Of a stretch of 64,000 nucleotides of DNA, positions 47,919-59,800 are shown piece by piece. A program made the translations under genes and the position numbers. Under the pieces are notes generated by a model. That model was not told the DNA's origin. It saw only the letters and a list, made by a program, of their open reading frames with translations, and made no database searches. Numbering within the stretch: the first letter of the stretch is position 1; each line of letters opens with the position of its first letter. The stretch is taken from contig NZ_SMKK01000009.1 of NCBI RefSeq assembly GCF_004348425.1, positions 1-64,000 on the forward strand, given 5' to 3'. The stretch comes from Actinomadura sp. 7K507. GTDB lineage: Bacteria; Actinomycetota; Actinomycetes; Streptosporangiales; Streptosporangiaceae.

Positions 47919-49262
47919 GTGCTGCGTCACCCGGAGATCCGGGTCCGGGTGACGCTGACGGCCGCGCTGGTCACCCTGCTCCTGTCGACGGTGCTGTGCG
48001 CGGTGCTGCTGACCATGGTCAGACGGCAGACGGTCAGCGATGAGATGCGGGAACTGGCGCGCGAAGGGCGCAGGACGGTGACGGCGATGAACGCCAACGT
48101 CCTGGACGAAGTGATCCTCAGTGAGGGTGACGCGCTCCAACAGGTGGTGGACCTGGACGGCGACGTGATCGCCGCGTCGCCCGAGATGCGGGGACGCCCG
48201 CCGGTGCGGTTCCCCCCGCCGCCGATCACCGACGACCGCCGCGACGGCCAGAGCTGCCGCATCGACGCGCCCGGCGCGAAGTGCTTCCTCGTCGTCGAGC
48301 ACCGCGTGGGCCGGGGGCGCAACGCGCGCTTCGTGTACGCGCTGAAACCCGCCCCCGGGCTGCTGCCGAACCCGCTCACGGCGGCACTGCTCATTCTCGG
48401 CGTCCCCCTGGTCACCGGTCTGGTCGCCTACGGGATGTGGGTCGCGGCGAGCCGCGCGCTGCGACCGGTCGACGCGATCCGCCGGGAACTGGACGAGATC
48501 ACCGCCACCGACCTCGAGCGCCGGGTGCCGCAGCCGTCCCGGCGGGACGAGGTGGGCCTGCTCGCCGAGAGCATCAACGCGACCCTCGACCGGCTGGAGC
48601 AGGCCGTCGCACGGCAGCGCGGGTTCGTCTCCGACGTCTCCCACGAGCTGCGCAGCCCGCTCGCCGCGCTGCGGATGGAACTGGAACTCGCGCTGGCGGC
48701 GCCCGATGAGGCCGACATGACCGAGACGTTGCGGGCCATCCTGGACAACACCGACCGGCTGGCGGCGGTGGTGGACGACCTGCTGGCCTTGGGCCGCCTC
48801 GAGGCGGACCGGAACTTCCAGCGCGAGCCGGTGAACCTGACCGAGCTGGCGGACCAGGAGGTCCTGAGCCGCCCGCGCCGCACCCAGGTGACGGTGCTGT
48901 CGGAGGGATCGGTGGCGGTGCAGGGCGGGCGCGGCGAGCTGGCGCGGCTGCTGACGAACCTGATCGACAACGCCGACCGGCACGCGGCCCACGAGGTGAC
49001 GGTGATCCTGCGGGTGGAGCCGCCCTCCACCGCGGTCGTCGAGATAATCGACGACGGCACCGGCATCGCGCCCGAGGACCGCGAGCGGGTGTTCGAGCGG
49101 TTCACCCGGCTGTCCCAGGGCGGGCACCGCGACGCCGGCGGCACCGGCCTCGGACTGGCGATCTCCCGCGACATCGCCGAAGCGCACCGCGGCTCGCTGA
49201 TCCTCACCGACCGCGCCGACAGCGTCCCCGGCGCCCGTTTCGTCCTGCGCCTGCCGCAGTGA
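47919..49262 (+). CDS. Sensor histidine kinase, 447 aa (possibly 465 from an ATT start)
   Basis: Two-component kinase: TM1 (about 11-34), an extracytoplasmic sensor (35-150) with a Cys pair, TM2 (152-175), HAMP, a dimerisation domain with phospho-His242 in FVSDVSHELRSPL, and an ATPase domain with NLIDNADRHA, EIIDDGTGIAPEDRERVF and GGTGLGLAIS. The GTG at 47919 has no ribosome-binding site. In the same frame 18 codons upstream, ATT 47865 lies five bases after GGGAGG (47854-47859). The extra residues VRPRPSAGLNRWIWRAVLR would make a sensible basic cytoplasmic leader. No response regulator gene is adjacent, so this is an orphan kinase in this window. Confidence 0.87.
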   Translation: MLRHPEIRVRVTLTAALVTLLLSTVLCAVLLTMVRRQTVSDEMRELAREGRRTVTAMNANVLDEVILSEGDALQQVVDLDGDVIAASPEMRGRPPVRFPPPPITDDRRDGQSCRIDAPGAKCFLVVEHRVGRGRNARFVYALKPAPGLLPNPLTAALLILGVPLVTGLVAYGMWVAASRALRPVDAIRRELDEITATDLERRVPQPSRRDEVGLLAESINATLDRLEQAVARQRGFVSDVSHELRSPLAALRMELELALAAPDEADMTETLRAILDNTDRLAAVVDDLLALGRLEADRNFQREPVNLTELADQEVLSRPRRTQVTVLSEGSVAVQGGRGELARLLTNLIDNADRHAAHEVTVILRVEPPSTAVVEIIDDGTGIAPEDRERVFERFTRLSQGGHRDAGGTGLGLAISRDIAEAHRGSLILTDRADSVPGARFVLRLPQ

Positions 49263-49334
49263 CCCCTGCCGGGACCAGCCGCCGGAGCCGCCCGGCGGCG
49301 GTGAGCGCGCGGCCCGGCCGCACCGGTCGGGGCC

Positions 49335-49565
49335 TCAGGAGATCCCGAGCTGCTCGCGGAGGCGTTCGCGTTCGGACTCCAGCAGCTCGATCTGGCCCTC
49401 GAGCTCCTCGCGGGCCGCGAGGTACTGGCCGGAGTCGGCGAAGTCCGTGGCATCGGTGGGCGGCGAGGGCAGGTCGGCGCGGAGCCGGTCGAGGGTCTCG
49501 TCGAGCTCGCGGAGCCGGTCCCGTCCGTCCTCGCCGCCGGCCTGGTCCATTCTGCTCTGGTTCAT
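49335..49565 (-). CDS. Small coiled-coil protein, 76 aa
   Basis: Acidic, helical small protein. DRLRELDETLDRLRADLPS and REELEGQIELLESERERLREQL form a coiled coil interrupted by a SPPTDATDFADSG turn. GGGAGG lies four bases before ATG 49565, supporting a real gene. I do not recognise a family name, but similar short proteins occur in actinomycetes as I recall. It lies 58 bases after the MDR oxidoreductase gene and on the same strand, so it may be co-transcribed. It converges with the histidine kinase. Confidence 0.7.
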   Translation of the reverse strand: MNQSRMDQAGGEDGRDRLRELDETLDRLRADLPSPPTDATDFADSGQYLAAREELEGQIELLESERERLREQLGIS

Positions 49566-49623
49566 ATGTCCTCCCGTGAGGACTCCATGCCCGTGATGCG
49601 GTGTTCCTCACCCGCGCACGCGG

Positions 49624-50568
49624 TCAGATGCGGATCACGGTCTTGCCGCGTGCGCCGCCGGCGCGGTTGTCGGCCAGCGCGCCGGGCGCGTCCTCCAGCG
49701 GTATCTCGCGCTCGGCCCGGACCTGGAAGTCGCCCGCGTCGATCAGGTCGGAGAGCCGGTCGAGCAGCTCGGCCGACGGGTCCGTGTCGAAGTTGATCCC
49801 GCGCAGCCCCATGGCCTCCATCGCGTCGGGGTTCACCGACCAGACGGAGCTGACGTACGTTCCGCCGGGGCGCAGCAGCTGCGCGATGACCTCGGTCTCC
49901 GGAGTGTCGCCGACCGTGTCGATGACGGCGTCGATCCCGTCGTTGTGGACGGCCAGCACCTGGGCGTTGAGGTCTCCCTCGGAGTGGTCGACGGTCTCGT
50001 CCGCGCCGAGCCGCCGCATCGTCCCGGCCATGTCGTCGCGGGCCGTCGCGATGACCTTGGCGCCCTCCCGGGCGGCGAGTTGCACCACGCCCTGCCCGAC
50101 GCCGCCGGTCGCTCCCACGACGAGGACGGTCTGCCCGGCGTCGACCCGCGCCTCCTCCACCATGGCGAGCGCGGCCACGCTCGCGGTCGGCACCGCGGCG
50201 GCCTGCGTGTAGATCATGCCCTCCGGCATCCTCGCCACCGGACCGTCGTCGCGGGCCAGGGCGTACTCGGCGAAGGCGCCGAGCCCCCGTTCCGGCATGG
50301 CGAAGGTCCCGTAGACCTGCTCGCCGTGGCGCAGGCGTGTGACGTCCTCGCCGACCGCGTCCACGACGCCGGCGCCGTCCTGGCCCAGGATCAGCGGAAA
50401 GGACGCGTCGACGGAGTCCTTGAGCATCCCGTCGGCGACCTTCCAGTCCAGCGGATTCAGCCCGGCCGCGATCATCTTCACGAGGATCTCGCCCGGACCC
50501 GGCTCCGGGCGCGGCAGGTTCATCGGCGCCGGTGTGGCGCCGTACTCGGACACGGCGATGGCTCGCAT
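49624..50568 (-). CDS. Zinc-independent MDR oxidoreductase (quinone-reductase-like), 314 aa
   Basis: Medium-chain dehydrogenase/reductase of the NADPH:quinone oxidoreductase group. The N-terminal GroES-like part includes LNPLDWKVADG and FPLILGQDGAGVVDAVG. The NADP-binding loop is VLVVGATGGVGQGVVQLAAREGA. The catalytic-zinc Cys/His of alcohol dehydrogenases are absent, as expected. Such enzymes reduce quinones or enones in stress responses. ATG 50568; no strong ribosome-binding site seen. It is 98 bases downstream of the PBP gene on the same strand. Confidence 0.9.
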   Translation of the reverse strand: MRAIAVSEYGATPAPMNLPRPEPGPGEILVKMIAAGLNPLDWKVADGMLKDSVDASFPLILGQDGAGVVDAVGEDVTRLRHGEQVYGTFAMPERGLGAFAEYALARDDGPVARMPEGMIYTQAAAVPTASVAALAMVEEARVDAGQTVLVVGATGGVGQGVVQLAAREGAKVIATARDDMAGTMRRLGADETVDHSEGDLNAQVLAVHNDGIDAVIDTVGDTPETEVIAQLLRPGGTYVSSVWSVNPDAMEAMGLRGINFDTDPSAELLDRLSDLIDAGDFQVRAEREIPLEDAPGALADNRAGGARGKTVIRI

Positions 50569-50666
50569 GACGATCGTCCCCCCGATCGGATCAGCAGGGG
50601 CGGTCCGCCCCGCCCGATGATCTACCCGGCGGCACGACGATCACACAGGTCAGGCGGCCGCCGGCG

Positions 50667-53177
50667 TCACCCGGGCTCGCCGGGAACGGGCGGGAGGGTC
50701 GGCGTGTTGGTGGGGCGCGGGGTGACGGGCGGGACCGGCGGCCGCTGCCCGCCGCCACCGCCACCGTCGCCGTCGCCGTCGCCGTCGTCGCCGCCGCCCC
50801 CGGGGCCCCTGCTGACGCGCAGGGTGATGGTCGCGCCGGGCTCCGCCGACCCCGGGCCGGGGGACATCCCGGCCACGGTGCCGCTGTCGTACCGGCGGGA
50901 CCGGACGCGCTCGCCGACGCGGGTCTGGAATCCGGCGGCGCGGAGCCTCGCGACGGCGTCGCCCACCCGCATGCCGCGCACGTCGGGCACCGTGACCCGT
51001 TCCTCGCCCGAGCCCCTGCTGAAGTAGAAGGACGGGGGCCGGTGGAAGGAGCTCGCGTCCGTCCCCTCCAGCGCCCCGCTCATGCTCTGCCGCCAGATCG
51101 GCGCGGGGATCGTCGCCCCGAACACGGCGCCGTAGCACCGGCCGTTCATGCACAGGCCGTCCATCGGGTGCCGGTAGCCGCCGCGCGGGTCGCCGACCCA
51201 CACGGCCGCGGCGAGGTCCGGGGTGTAGCCGGCGAACCAGGCGGCGGAGAAGTTGTCGACGGTACCGGTCTTGCCCGCGGCGTCGCGGCCGATGCCCATG
51301 CCGCGCGCCGTGCCCTTGGTGAGGACGCCGCTGAGGATGTGGTTGACGGCGTCCGCGACGCCCTCGTCGATCGCCTGCTCGCAGTCGCGCGGCGGGATCT
51401 TCAGCTTCTTCCCGGACGCGTCGGTGATCTGCTTGATCGCGATCGGCCGGCAGTACTCGCCGCGGGCGCCGAACGCCGCGTAGGCCGCCGCGAGCCGCAG
51501 CGGGGAGACGGCGTTGAACCCGAGCGTGAACGACGGGTACTGCTCCAGCGGCTTGCCGTTGGCCTGCTTCATCCCGAGGCGCTCGGCCATCTTGGCCGTG
51601 TCGCAGAGGCCGACCTCCTTCTGCAGCGCGAGGAAGTAGGTGTTGACCGAGTTCTGGGTGCCCGTGACGAGGCTGAACCGCCTGCCGCCCTCACCGTCGG
51701 CGGCGTTGCCCAGCGACGCGCTCGGGTCGCCGACGTTGTCGCCGTCGCAGTTGCGGAAGCCGACGGGCGTGTACTCCTCCGGCGCCATCAGCCGGGTACC
51801 GAACGGCATGCCCTCGTCCAGAGCGGCGGCCAGCGTGAACGCCTTGAACGTGGACCCGGCCTGCATGCCGATGCTGGAGCCGTGGCTGGCGTCGGCGGCG
51901 AAGTTGATCCAGGTCTTGCCGCGCTCCTCGTCCGGGCCGAGCTCGCGCCCGACGACCAGGGCCTTGATCTCGCCGGTGCCGGGCTCCACCATCGCCTCCG
52001 CGGCGGCCTTGTGCGCGGAGTTCTTCGGCGGGACGTGCTGGAGCACGGCCCGCCTCGCGGCCTTCTGCGCCCGCCGGTCCATGGTCGTGCGGATCGTGAG
52101 CCCGCCCCGCTTGAGGAGTTCCTCCCGTTCCTTGGCGGTCTCGCCGAACACCTTGTTGGTGAGGATCTCGCGCTGGACGTAGTCGCAGAAGAACGGCGCC
52201 TTGCTGGACACGCAGCCGCTCTGGATCTCCTGGACGTCCAGCCTCACGGGCCGGCTCTTGGTCTCCTCCGCCTTGGCGTGCTCGATCCAGCCGAGCTCGG
52301 CCATCCGGTTCAGGACGGTGTTGCGGCGCTGGAGGGCCTCGCGGGGATGCTGGGTCGGGTCGTAGGCGTAGGGGTAGCGGATGACGCCGGCCAGCAGCGC
52401 CGCCTCGGCGAGGTTCAGCTCGGAGGCGTGCTTGGAGAAGTAGTGCCGGGACGCCGCCTCGATGCCGTAGGCGCCGTCGCCGTAGTAGGCGATGTTGAGG
52501 TAGCGGCGCAGGATCTCGTCCTTGCTGAACCGCTTCTCCACCGCGACGGCGTACCGCAGTTCGCGGACCTTGCGCGCGGCGGTGACCTCCTTGGCCGCGT
52601 CGCGCTCCTTGCTGGAGTCGGCCTGGGTGAGCAGCAGGTTCTTCACGTACTGCTGGGTGATGCCGGAGCCGCCCTGCGTCACCTCGCCGCTGCTGACGTT
52701 GCTGGCGAGCGCCCGCAGCGTGCCCTGCACGTCGATGGCGCCGTGCTCGTAGAAGCGGCTGTCCTCGATGGCCAGCACGGCCTGCTGCAGGATCGGCGCG
52801 ATCTTGTCCAGCGGGACGTCCACCCGGTTCTGGTAGAAGAACGTCGCGATGGTGCGGCCGTCGTCGGACTTGATCGTGGAGCGCTGCGGGACGCCGGAGG
52901 TCGTCAGGCCCTCGGGCTCGCTCTGGAACCAGTCGGCGGCGTCGCGGGCGCCGACTCCGGCCGTGCACGCGGTGGGCAGCAGCATGAGCGCGACGAGGAA
53001 TCCGGCGACGCCGCCGAGCGCGCCGAGCCCGCGGAGCGCGCGGGCCTTCTCCTCGCGTGTCGTGGACCCGGTCAGCACCCGGCGTGGACGGGGTGGACGG
53101 GGTGGCGCGCCGGGGTCACCGGGACCGCCGTCTTCCGCGTCCGGGTCACCCTCGTCGCTTTCCGCCCCAGGCAGCAC
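50667..53177 (-). CDS. Bifunctional class A penicillin-binding protein with PASTA domain, 836 aa
   Basis: Peptidoglycan synthase. A ~48-residue acidic/Pro-rich cytoplasmic leader is followed by the TM (about 50-68), a glycosyltransferase-51 domain with catalytic Glu138 (LAIEDSRFYEHG) and GGSGITQQYVKN, then a transpeptidase domain with Ser442 in GSTFKA, SVN at 510-512 and KTG at 636-638. One PASTA domain is at about 726-789 (TVPDVRGMRVGDAVARLRAAG), then a Gly/Asp/Pro tail. I chose GTG 53177. TACGCT lies exactly six bases upstream and no ribosome-binding site exists, consistent with a leaderless transcript. The longer open frame runs into mazG and is rejected. Confidence 0.92.
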   Translation of the reverse strand: MLPGAESDEGDPDAEDGGPGDPGAPPRPPRPRRVLTGSTTREEKARALRGLGALGGVAGFLVALMLLPTACTAGVGARDAADWFQSEPEGLTTSGVPQRSTIKSDDGRTIATFFYQNRVDVPLDKIAPILQQAVLAIEDSRFYEHGAIDVQGTLRALASNVSSGEVTQGGSGITQQYVKNLLLTQADSSKERDAAKEVTAARKVRELRYAVAVEKRFSKDEILRRYLNIAYYGDGAYGIEAASRHYFSKHASELNLAEAALLAGVIRYPYAYDPTQHPREALQRRNTVLNRMAELGWIEHAKAEETKSRPVRLDVQEIQSGCVSSKAPFFCDYVQREILTNKVFGETAKEREELLKRGGLTIRTTMDRRAQKAARRAVLQHVPPKNSAHKAAAEAMVEPGTGEIKALVVGRELGPDEERGKTWINFAADASHGSSIGMQAGSTFKAFTLAAALDEGMPFGTRLMAPEEYTPVGFRNCDGDNVGDPSASLGNAADGEGGRRFSLVTGTQNSVNTYFLALQKEVGLCDTAKMAERLGMKQANGKPLEQYPSFTLGFNAVSPLRLAAAYAAFGARGEYCRPIAIKQITDASGKKLKIPPRDCEQAIDEGVADAVNHILSGVLTKGTARGMGIGRDAAGKTGTVDNFSAAWFAGYTPDLAAAVWVGDPRGGYRHPMDGLCMNGRCYGAVFGATIPAPIWRQSMSGALEGTDASSFHRPPSFYFSRGSGEERVTVPDVRGMRVGDAVARLRAAGFQTRVGERVRSRRYDSGTVAGMSPGPGSAEPGATITLRVSRGPGGGGDDGDGDGDGGGGGGQRPPVPPVTPRPTNTPTLPPVPGEPG

Positions 53178-53189
53178 GCGCTTAGCGTA
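53178..53189 (-). promoter_or_regulatory. Leaderless-type -10 box of the PBP gene
   Basis: TACGCT at 53189-53184 on the minus strand, six bases before the GTG at 53177, with no purine-rich box between. Transcription would start at the start codon. The -35 region is not consensus. Confidence 0.5.
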
Positions 53190-53259
53190 AACGTGCCTTC
53201 CCGGCCGGACTACCCCATCGGCGGTGTTCCGGTCGATATCGCCCTGAATATCGTTCGAT

Positions 53260-54276
53260 TCAGCCCTGCGGCGATCGTCGTTCCCAGGCTCGGACACGAT
53301 CACGAAATACCCGGGAAACCGCCCGCAACTCGGACTCCGGATCGGCGCCCCGCTCCGCCGCCTCCCGGACGAGCTCGAACAGCCGCACGCCCAGATCGTT
53401 TCCGGTGCCCGGGTCGTTGCCGGTTCCCGGCTCGTTTCCGATGTCCGGGCCGTTCCCGATGTCCGCGAGATCGGCCGGGGCGCCCATCCGAGCGGCACGC
53501 CGCTGGAGCTGCGCGGCGAGCGACAGCGCGGGCTGCCCCATCGGCACGCCGTCGAGCGCCGACGCGTCCGCGCCGCTCTTCTCCGCCCGCTCGGCCGCCT
53601 TGATCTGCTCCCAGTTGGCGTTGACCTCGTCGGCGCCGGAGACCGTCACGTCCCCGAACACGTGCGGATGGCGGCGGACGAGCTTGTCGACGATCGCGCC
53701 CGCCACGTCGTCGATGGTGAACGCGGTCTCGTCGTCGCGCTCGGCGGCGACCACCGAGTGGAACGCGACCTGCATCAGCACGTCGCCCAGCTCCTCGCGC
53801 AGCGCGCCGTAGTCGCCGGACTCGACGGTGTCGAGGACCTCGTAGGCCTCCTCCAGCAGGTACGGGACGAGGGTGGCGTGCGTCTGCTTGCGGTCCCACG
53901 GGCATTCGCGGCGCAGCGTGTCCATCACCGAGACGAGGTCGAGCAGGCGCGCGCCGGGCAGGTCGTAGGACCCGTGCAGGACCTCCACGTCCAGGGGGTC
54001 GTTCACGACCAGGGACCCGATCTCGCGCATCAGCGGCTCGTCGCCCTCGGGCGCGGCCACCCACAGGACGTCCCCGCTCCGCGCGTCCGCCACCAGCCGG
54101 GACGCGTCGGGCGCCGCCACCGGCTCCAACACGATCCCGGCGTCGCGGAGGGACGGCGACAGCGGATGCCCGTCGCGCAGGCGGACAACGCCGGCCGACC
54201 GGAGCGCGTCCCAGGCGCGCCACGTCAGCAGCCCCGGCGCCACCCGGTGCGTGGTGGCGAGCAGTGTCAGGCTCAT
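53260..54276 (-). CDS. mazG: MazG nucleotide pyrophosphohydrolase, 338 aa
   Basis: Cleaves non-canonical NTPs to monophosphates. The ~95-residue N-terminal extension (LLTWRAWDALRSAGVVRL...) is the actinobacterial form. The MazG domain follows, with RECPWDRKQTHATLVPYLLEEAYEV-type residues (key acid pair EExxE near residue 135) and LREELGDVLMQVAFH giving the second metal acid pair. The second half keeps a shorter repeat with RRHPHVFGD. A linker with DIGNEPGTGNDPG repeats precedes the last helix. ATG 54276 is five bases after the lipoprotein stop, so coupled expression is likely. Confidence 0.9.
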   Translation of the reverse strand: MSLTLLATTHRVAPGLLTWRAWDALRSAGVVRLRDGHPLSPSLRDAGIVLEPVAAPDASRLVADARSGDVLWVAAPEGDEPLMREIGSLVVNDPLDVEVLHGSYDLPGARLLDLVSVMDTLRRECPWDRKQTHATLVPYLLEEAYEVLDTVESGDYGALREELGDVLMQVAFHSVVAAERDDETAFTIDDVAGAIVDKLVRRHPHVFGDVTVSGADEVNANWEQIKAAERAEKSGADASALDGVPMGQPALSLAAQLQRRAARMGAPADLADIGNGPDIGNEPGTGNDPGTGNDLGVRLFELVREAAERGADPESELRAVSRVFRDRVRAWERRSPQG

Positions 54277-54281
54277 GCGGC

Positions 54282-54953
54282 TCAGGTACCCGAATCGGGC
54301 TTGGACAGCCGGTGGTCGACGGGGCCGACCAGGAACTTGCCCGGGTCGTAGGTGCCGTAGCGCGGGTTGACCTCGACCTTCATGTCGTCCGCGGTGCGCC
54401 GGAACAGCTCGTTCCACTTCTGCCCGGCCTGCTGCGTCGCGGGGCTCATCGGGTTGGTCCGGTCCGCCCCGAAGCGCTCCATCATCGCGACCTGCGTCGC
54501 GACCAGGCGCGCCAGGCCGCGGGTCCGGTCGCGGGGCAGGCCGCTCGCCAGCGTGACCGTCTCGGCCCCGCCCTGCTGGTTCAGCGCGCCGATGGTGTCG
54601 TCGACCCGCGCCCGGGTGATCTCGACCCCCGCGTCCTCGGCGACCTCCGCGGCGACCCGGAAGTTGATCAGCAGGGTGAGGGCGCCCCGCACGTCGGACT
54701 CGGAGTCGCCGGCCAGCTGCGGCGCCGGGTTCGCCGGGCTGGCCCGCATCTGGTTGGCGGCCGGGTCCGTCCGGAACTGCTCCCGCCAGTCGCGGACGGT
54801 CTGGCTGAGCTCGGTGACGGTGATGCGGTCGTCGCCGACGAGGGCGGCGGTGCCCGGCTTCTGCGTGCCGCCGCAGCCGGCCAGCGCACCGGCCGCCACG
54901 ACGGCGGCCATGGCGGCCTGCACGGACTTGGCGAACACGGACTTACCGAACAC
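54282..54953 (-). CDS. SurA-N-like lipoprotein, 223 aa
   Basis: Lipoprotein signal with lipobox GALAGC near residue 27, then a helical domain resembling the SurA/PrsA N-terminal chaperone domain (ALVGDDRITVTELSQTVRDW, ARVDDTIGALNQQGG). There is no peptidyl-prolyl isomerase (parvulin) domain, so it would be chaperone-only if the likeness holds. It is probably involved in envelope protein folding. GTG 54953 is used; other GTGs follow within the signal region. It is located between mfd and mazG, an arrangement conserved in actinobacteria. Confidence 0.85.
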   Translation of the reverse strand: MFGKSVFAKSVQAAMAAVVAAGALAGCGGTQKPGTAALVGDDRITVTELSQTVRDWREQFRTDPAANQMRASPANPAPQLAGDSESDVRGALTLLINFRVAAEVAEDAGVEITRARVDDTIGALNQQGGAETVTLASGLPRDRTRGLARLVATQVAMMERFGADRTNPMSPATQQAGQKWNELFRRTADDMKVEVNPRYGTYDPGKFLVGPVDHRLSKPDSGT

Positions 54954-54995
54954 GGAGGAATCCCATCTCGTCGATCAGGCGGGGGCCGCGCCAGC

Positions 54996-58559
<3,564 letters not shown>

Positions 58560-58741
58560 GTTCGCCCGCAACTTCGTGATTCACCCCGAGGCAGGGCAGC
58601 CCGAAATGCCGGAATCCACCAGACCCCGGTACCGGCTACCAGAGTACGCGCCCGCGGGGAGCGCCGTTCCCACGACATCGCAGCTCGTGGACGAGGCCGC
58701 CGGGGAGCACGCAGCGCGACACGGCCGTTACCAAGAAAAGG

Positions 58742-58770
58742 CAAATAGCGGACGGAGCGCGATCGGTCAA
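58742..58770 (-). promoter_or_regulatory. mfd promoter
   Basis: On the minus strand, TTGACC (58770-58765), a 17-base spacer and TATTTG (58747-58742) form a fair sigma-70-type promoter. The leader to ATG 58559 is about 175 bases. It overlaps the divergent methyltransferase promoter, so the two genes share a regulatory region. Confidence 0.5.
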
Positions 58771-58771
58771 T

Positions 58772-58785
58772 TACGCTGCGAAGTT
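58772..58785 (+). promoter_or_regulatory. Leaderless-type -10 box of the methyltransferase gene
   Basis: TACGCT (58772-58777) lies eight bases before the GTG at 58786 and there is no ribosome-binding site. It is the same box sequence as before the PBP gene. Confidence 0.45.
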
Positions 58786-59682
58786 GTGACCGATCTGCGT
58801 ACGCCGCCGGTCAGCGACGGCGATCTCTTCTCCGAACGCGCTCGCCAGTACGCCCTAGAGAAGCCCCTGCAGCGGATCCACATCCTGGAGGCGGGCTGCG
58901 GCTGGGGCACGGGCCTGGACCTGGGCGACCGCCAACACCACGTCACGGGCGTCGACCTGGACGCCCCCGACCTGCGCGCCTACACCTGCGAGCGGCCCGA
59001 CCTGGACGCCTGGCACCTCGGTGACCTGCGCACCGTCCCGCTGCCGCCGCGCGCCTACGACATCGTCCACGCCTCGCACCTGATCGAGCGCGTGCCGCAC
59101 GCCGAACTGGTCCTCGACCGGTTCGTCGCCGCGCTGAAACCCGGCGGGCTGCTGCTGATCCATCTGCGCGACCGCGACACCGCGTTCGGCTTCCTGGACC
59201 GGGCGCTCCCGCGGTGGATGCACGCCTCCGGCCGCCGGCGCCGCACCCGTCCGGGGCGGGCCGCGCGCGGGGCGCACGCCCGCACCCCGTACGCGTCCGG
59301 AGACGGCCCTTCCCGGTCCCAGGCCGACAGCGGCGCCGAGCGCGGCGACCAGGAGGCCGCCTCCACGGGCGCCGGCGCCCGGGTGCGGCGCGCCGCGCAG
59401 CCGCCGCCCCGGCCCGCGGTCAGGACGAGCCCGCCTCCGGCGGTCTACGACCGGATCGCGGCCCGCTCGGGCATCCAGTGGTACTGCGTGATGCGCGGGC
59501 TGGTGGTCTCCGAGGAGTACACGTCCCGCCAGGCCATCGACGCGCTCGGGGCCGGAACCGGCCCCGCCGACCTGCTGTGCCGCCTGGTCTCGGCGTTCAG
59601 CCGGGGGCGCCTCACCGCAGACCACAGCGAGGTCACGTTCGTCATCCGCAAGCCCGAGAACCGTTTCGCCCGGGTCATCTGA
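58786..59682 (+). CDS. Class I SAM-dependent methyltransferase, 298 aa
   Basis: Rossmann methyltransferase. SAM motif I is LEAGCGWGTGLDLG (about residues 34-47), the acidic motif II VTGVDLDAP and motif IV DIVHASHLIERV, then AALKPGGLLLIHL. A long Arg/Ala/Gly/Pro-rich insert (about 145-205) interrupts the chain before a C-terminal YDRIAARSGIQWYCVMR piece, suggesting a disordered loop or recent insertion. The substrate is unknown. GTG 58786 behind TACGCT suggests a leaderless mRNA. It is followed 118 bases later by the APS kinase fusion, so a role in modifying a sulfated product is possible but unproven. Confidence 0.8.
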   Translation: MTDLRTPPVSDGDLFSERARQYALEKPLQRIHILEAGCGWGTGLDLGDRQHHVTGVDLDAPDLRAYTCERPDLDAWHLGDLRTVPLPPRAYDIVHASHLIERVPHAELVLDRFVAALKPGGLLLIHLRDRDTAFGFLDRALPRWMHASGRRRRTRPGRAARGAHARTPYASGDGPSRSQADSGAERGDQEAASTGAGARVRRAAQPPPRPAVRTSPPPAVYDRIAARSGIQWYCVMRGLVVSEEYTSRQAIDALGAGTGPADLLCRLVSAFSRGRLTADHSEVTFVIRKPENRFARVI

Positions 59683-59800
59683 GCGTCGCCGCGAGCGGGG
59701 CGAAGGTGCGTGCGTCCAGGCCGGCGCAGTATTTTTCCTGCGGAAACTCCATGCACACGGACCAGCCCGGCCGCCGCGCCGGGCGGGATCGGAGATCGCG

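Noticed and set aside
47843-48043. 66-codon frame with ATG before the histidine kinase
   Set aside because: No ribosome-binding site, and it overlaps the kinase start in another frame with Pro/Gly/Arg composition.
51042-53603. 853-codon plus-strand open frame
   Set aside because: Antisense to the penicillin-binding protein, which carries all catalytic motifs.
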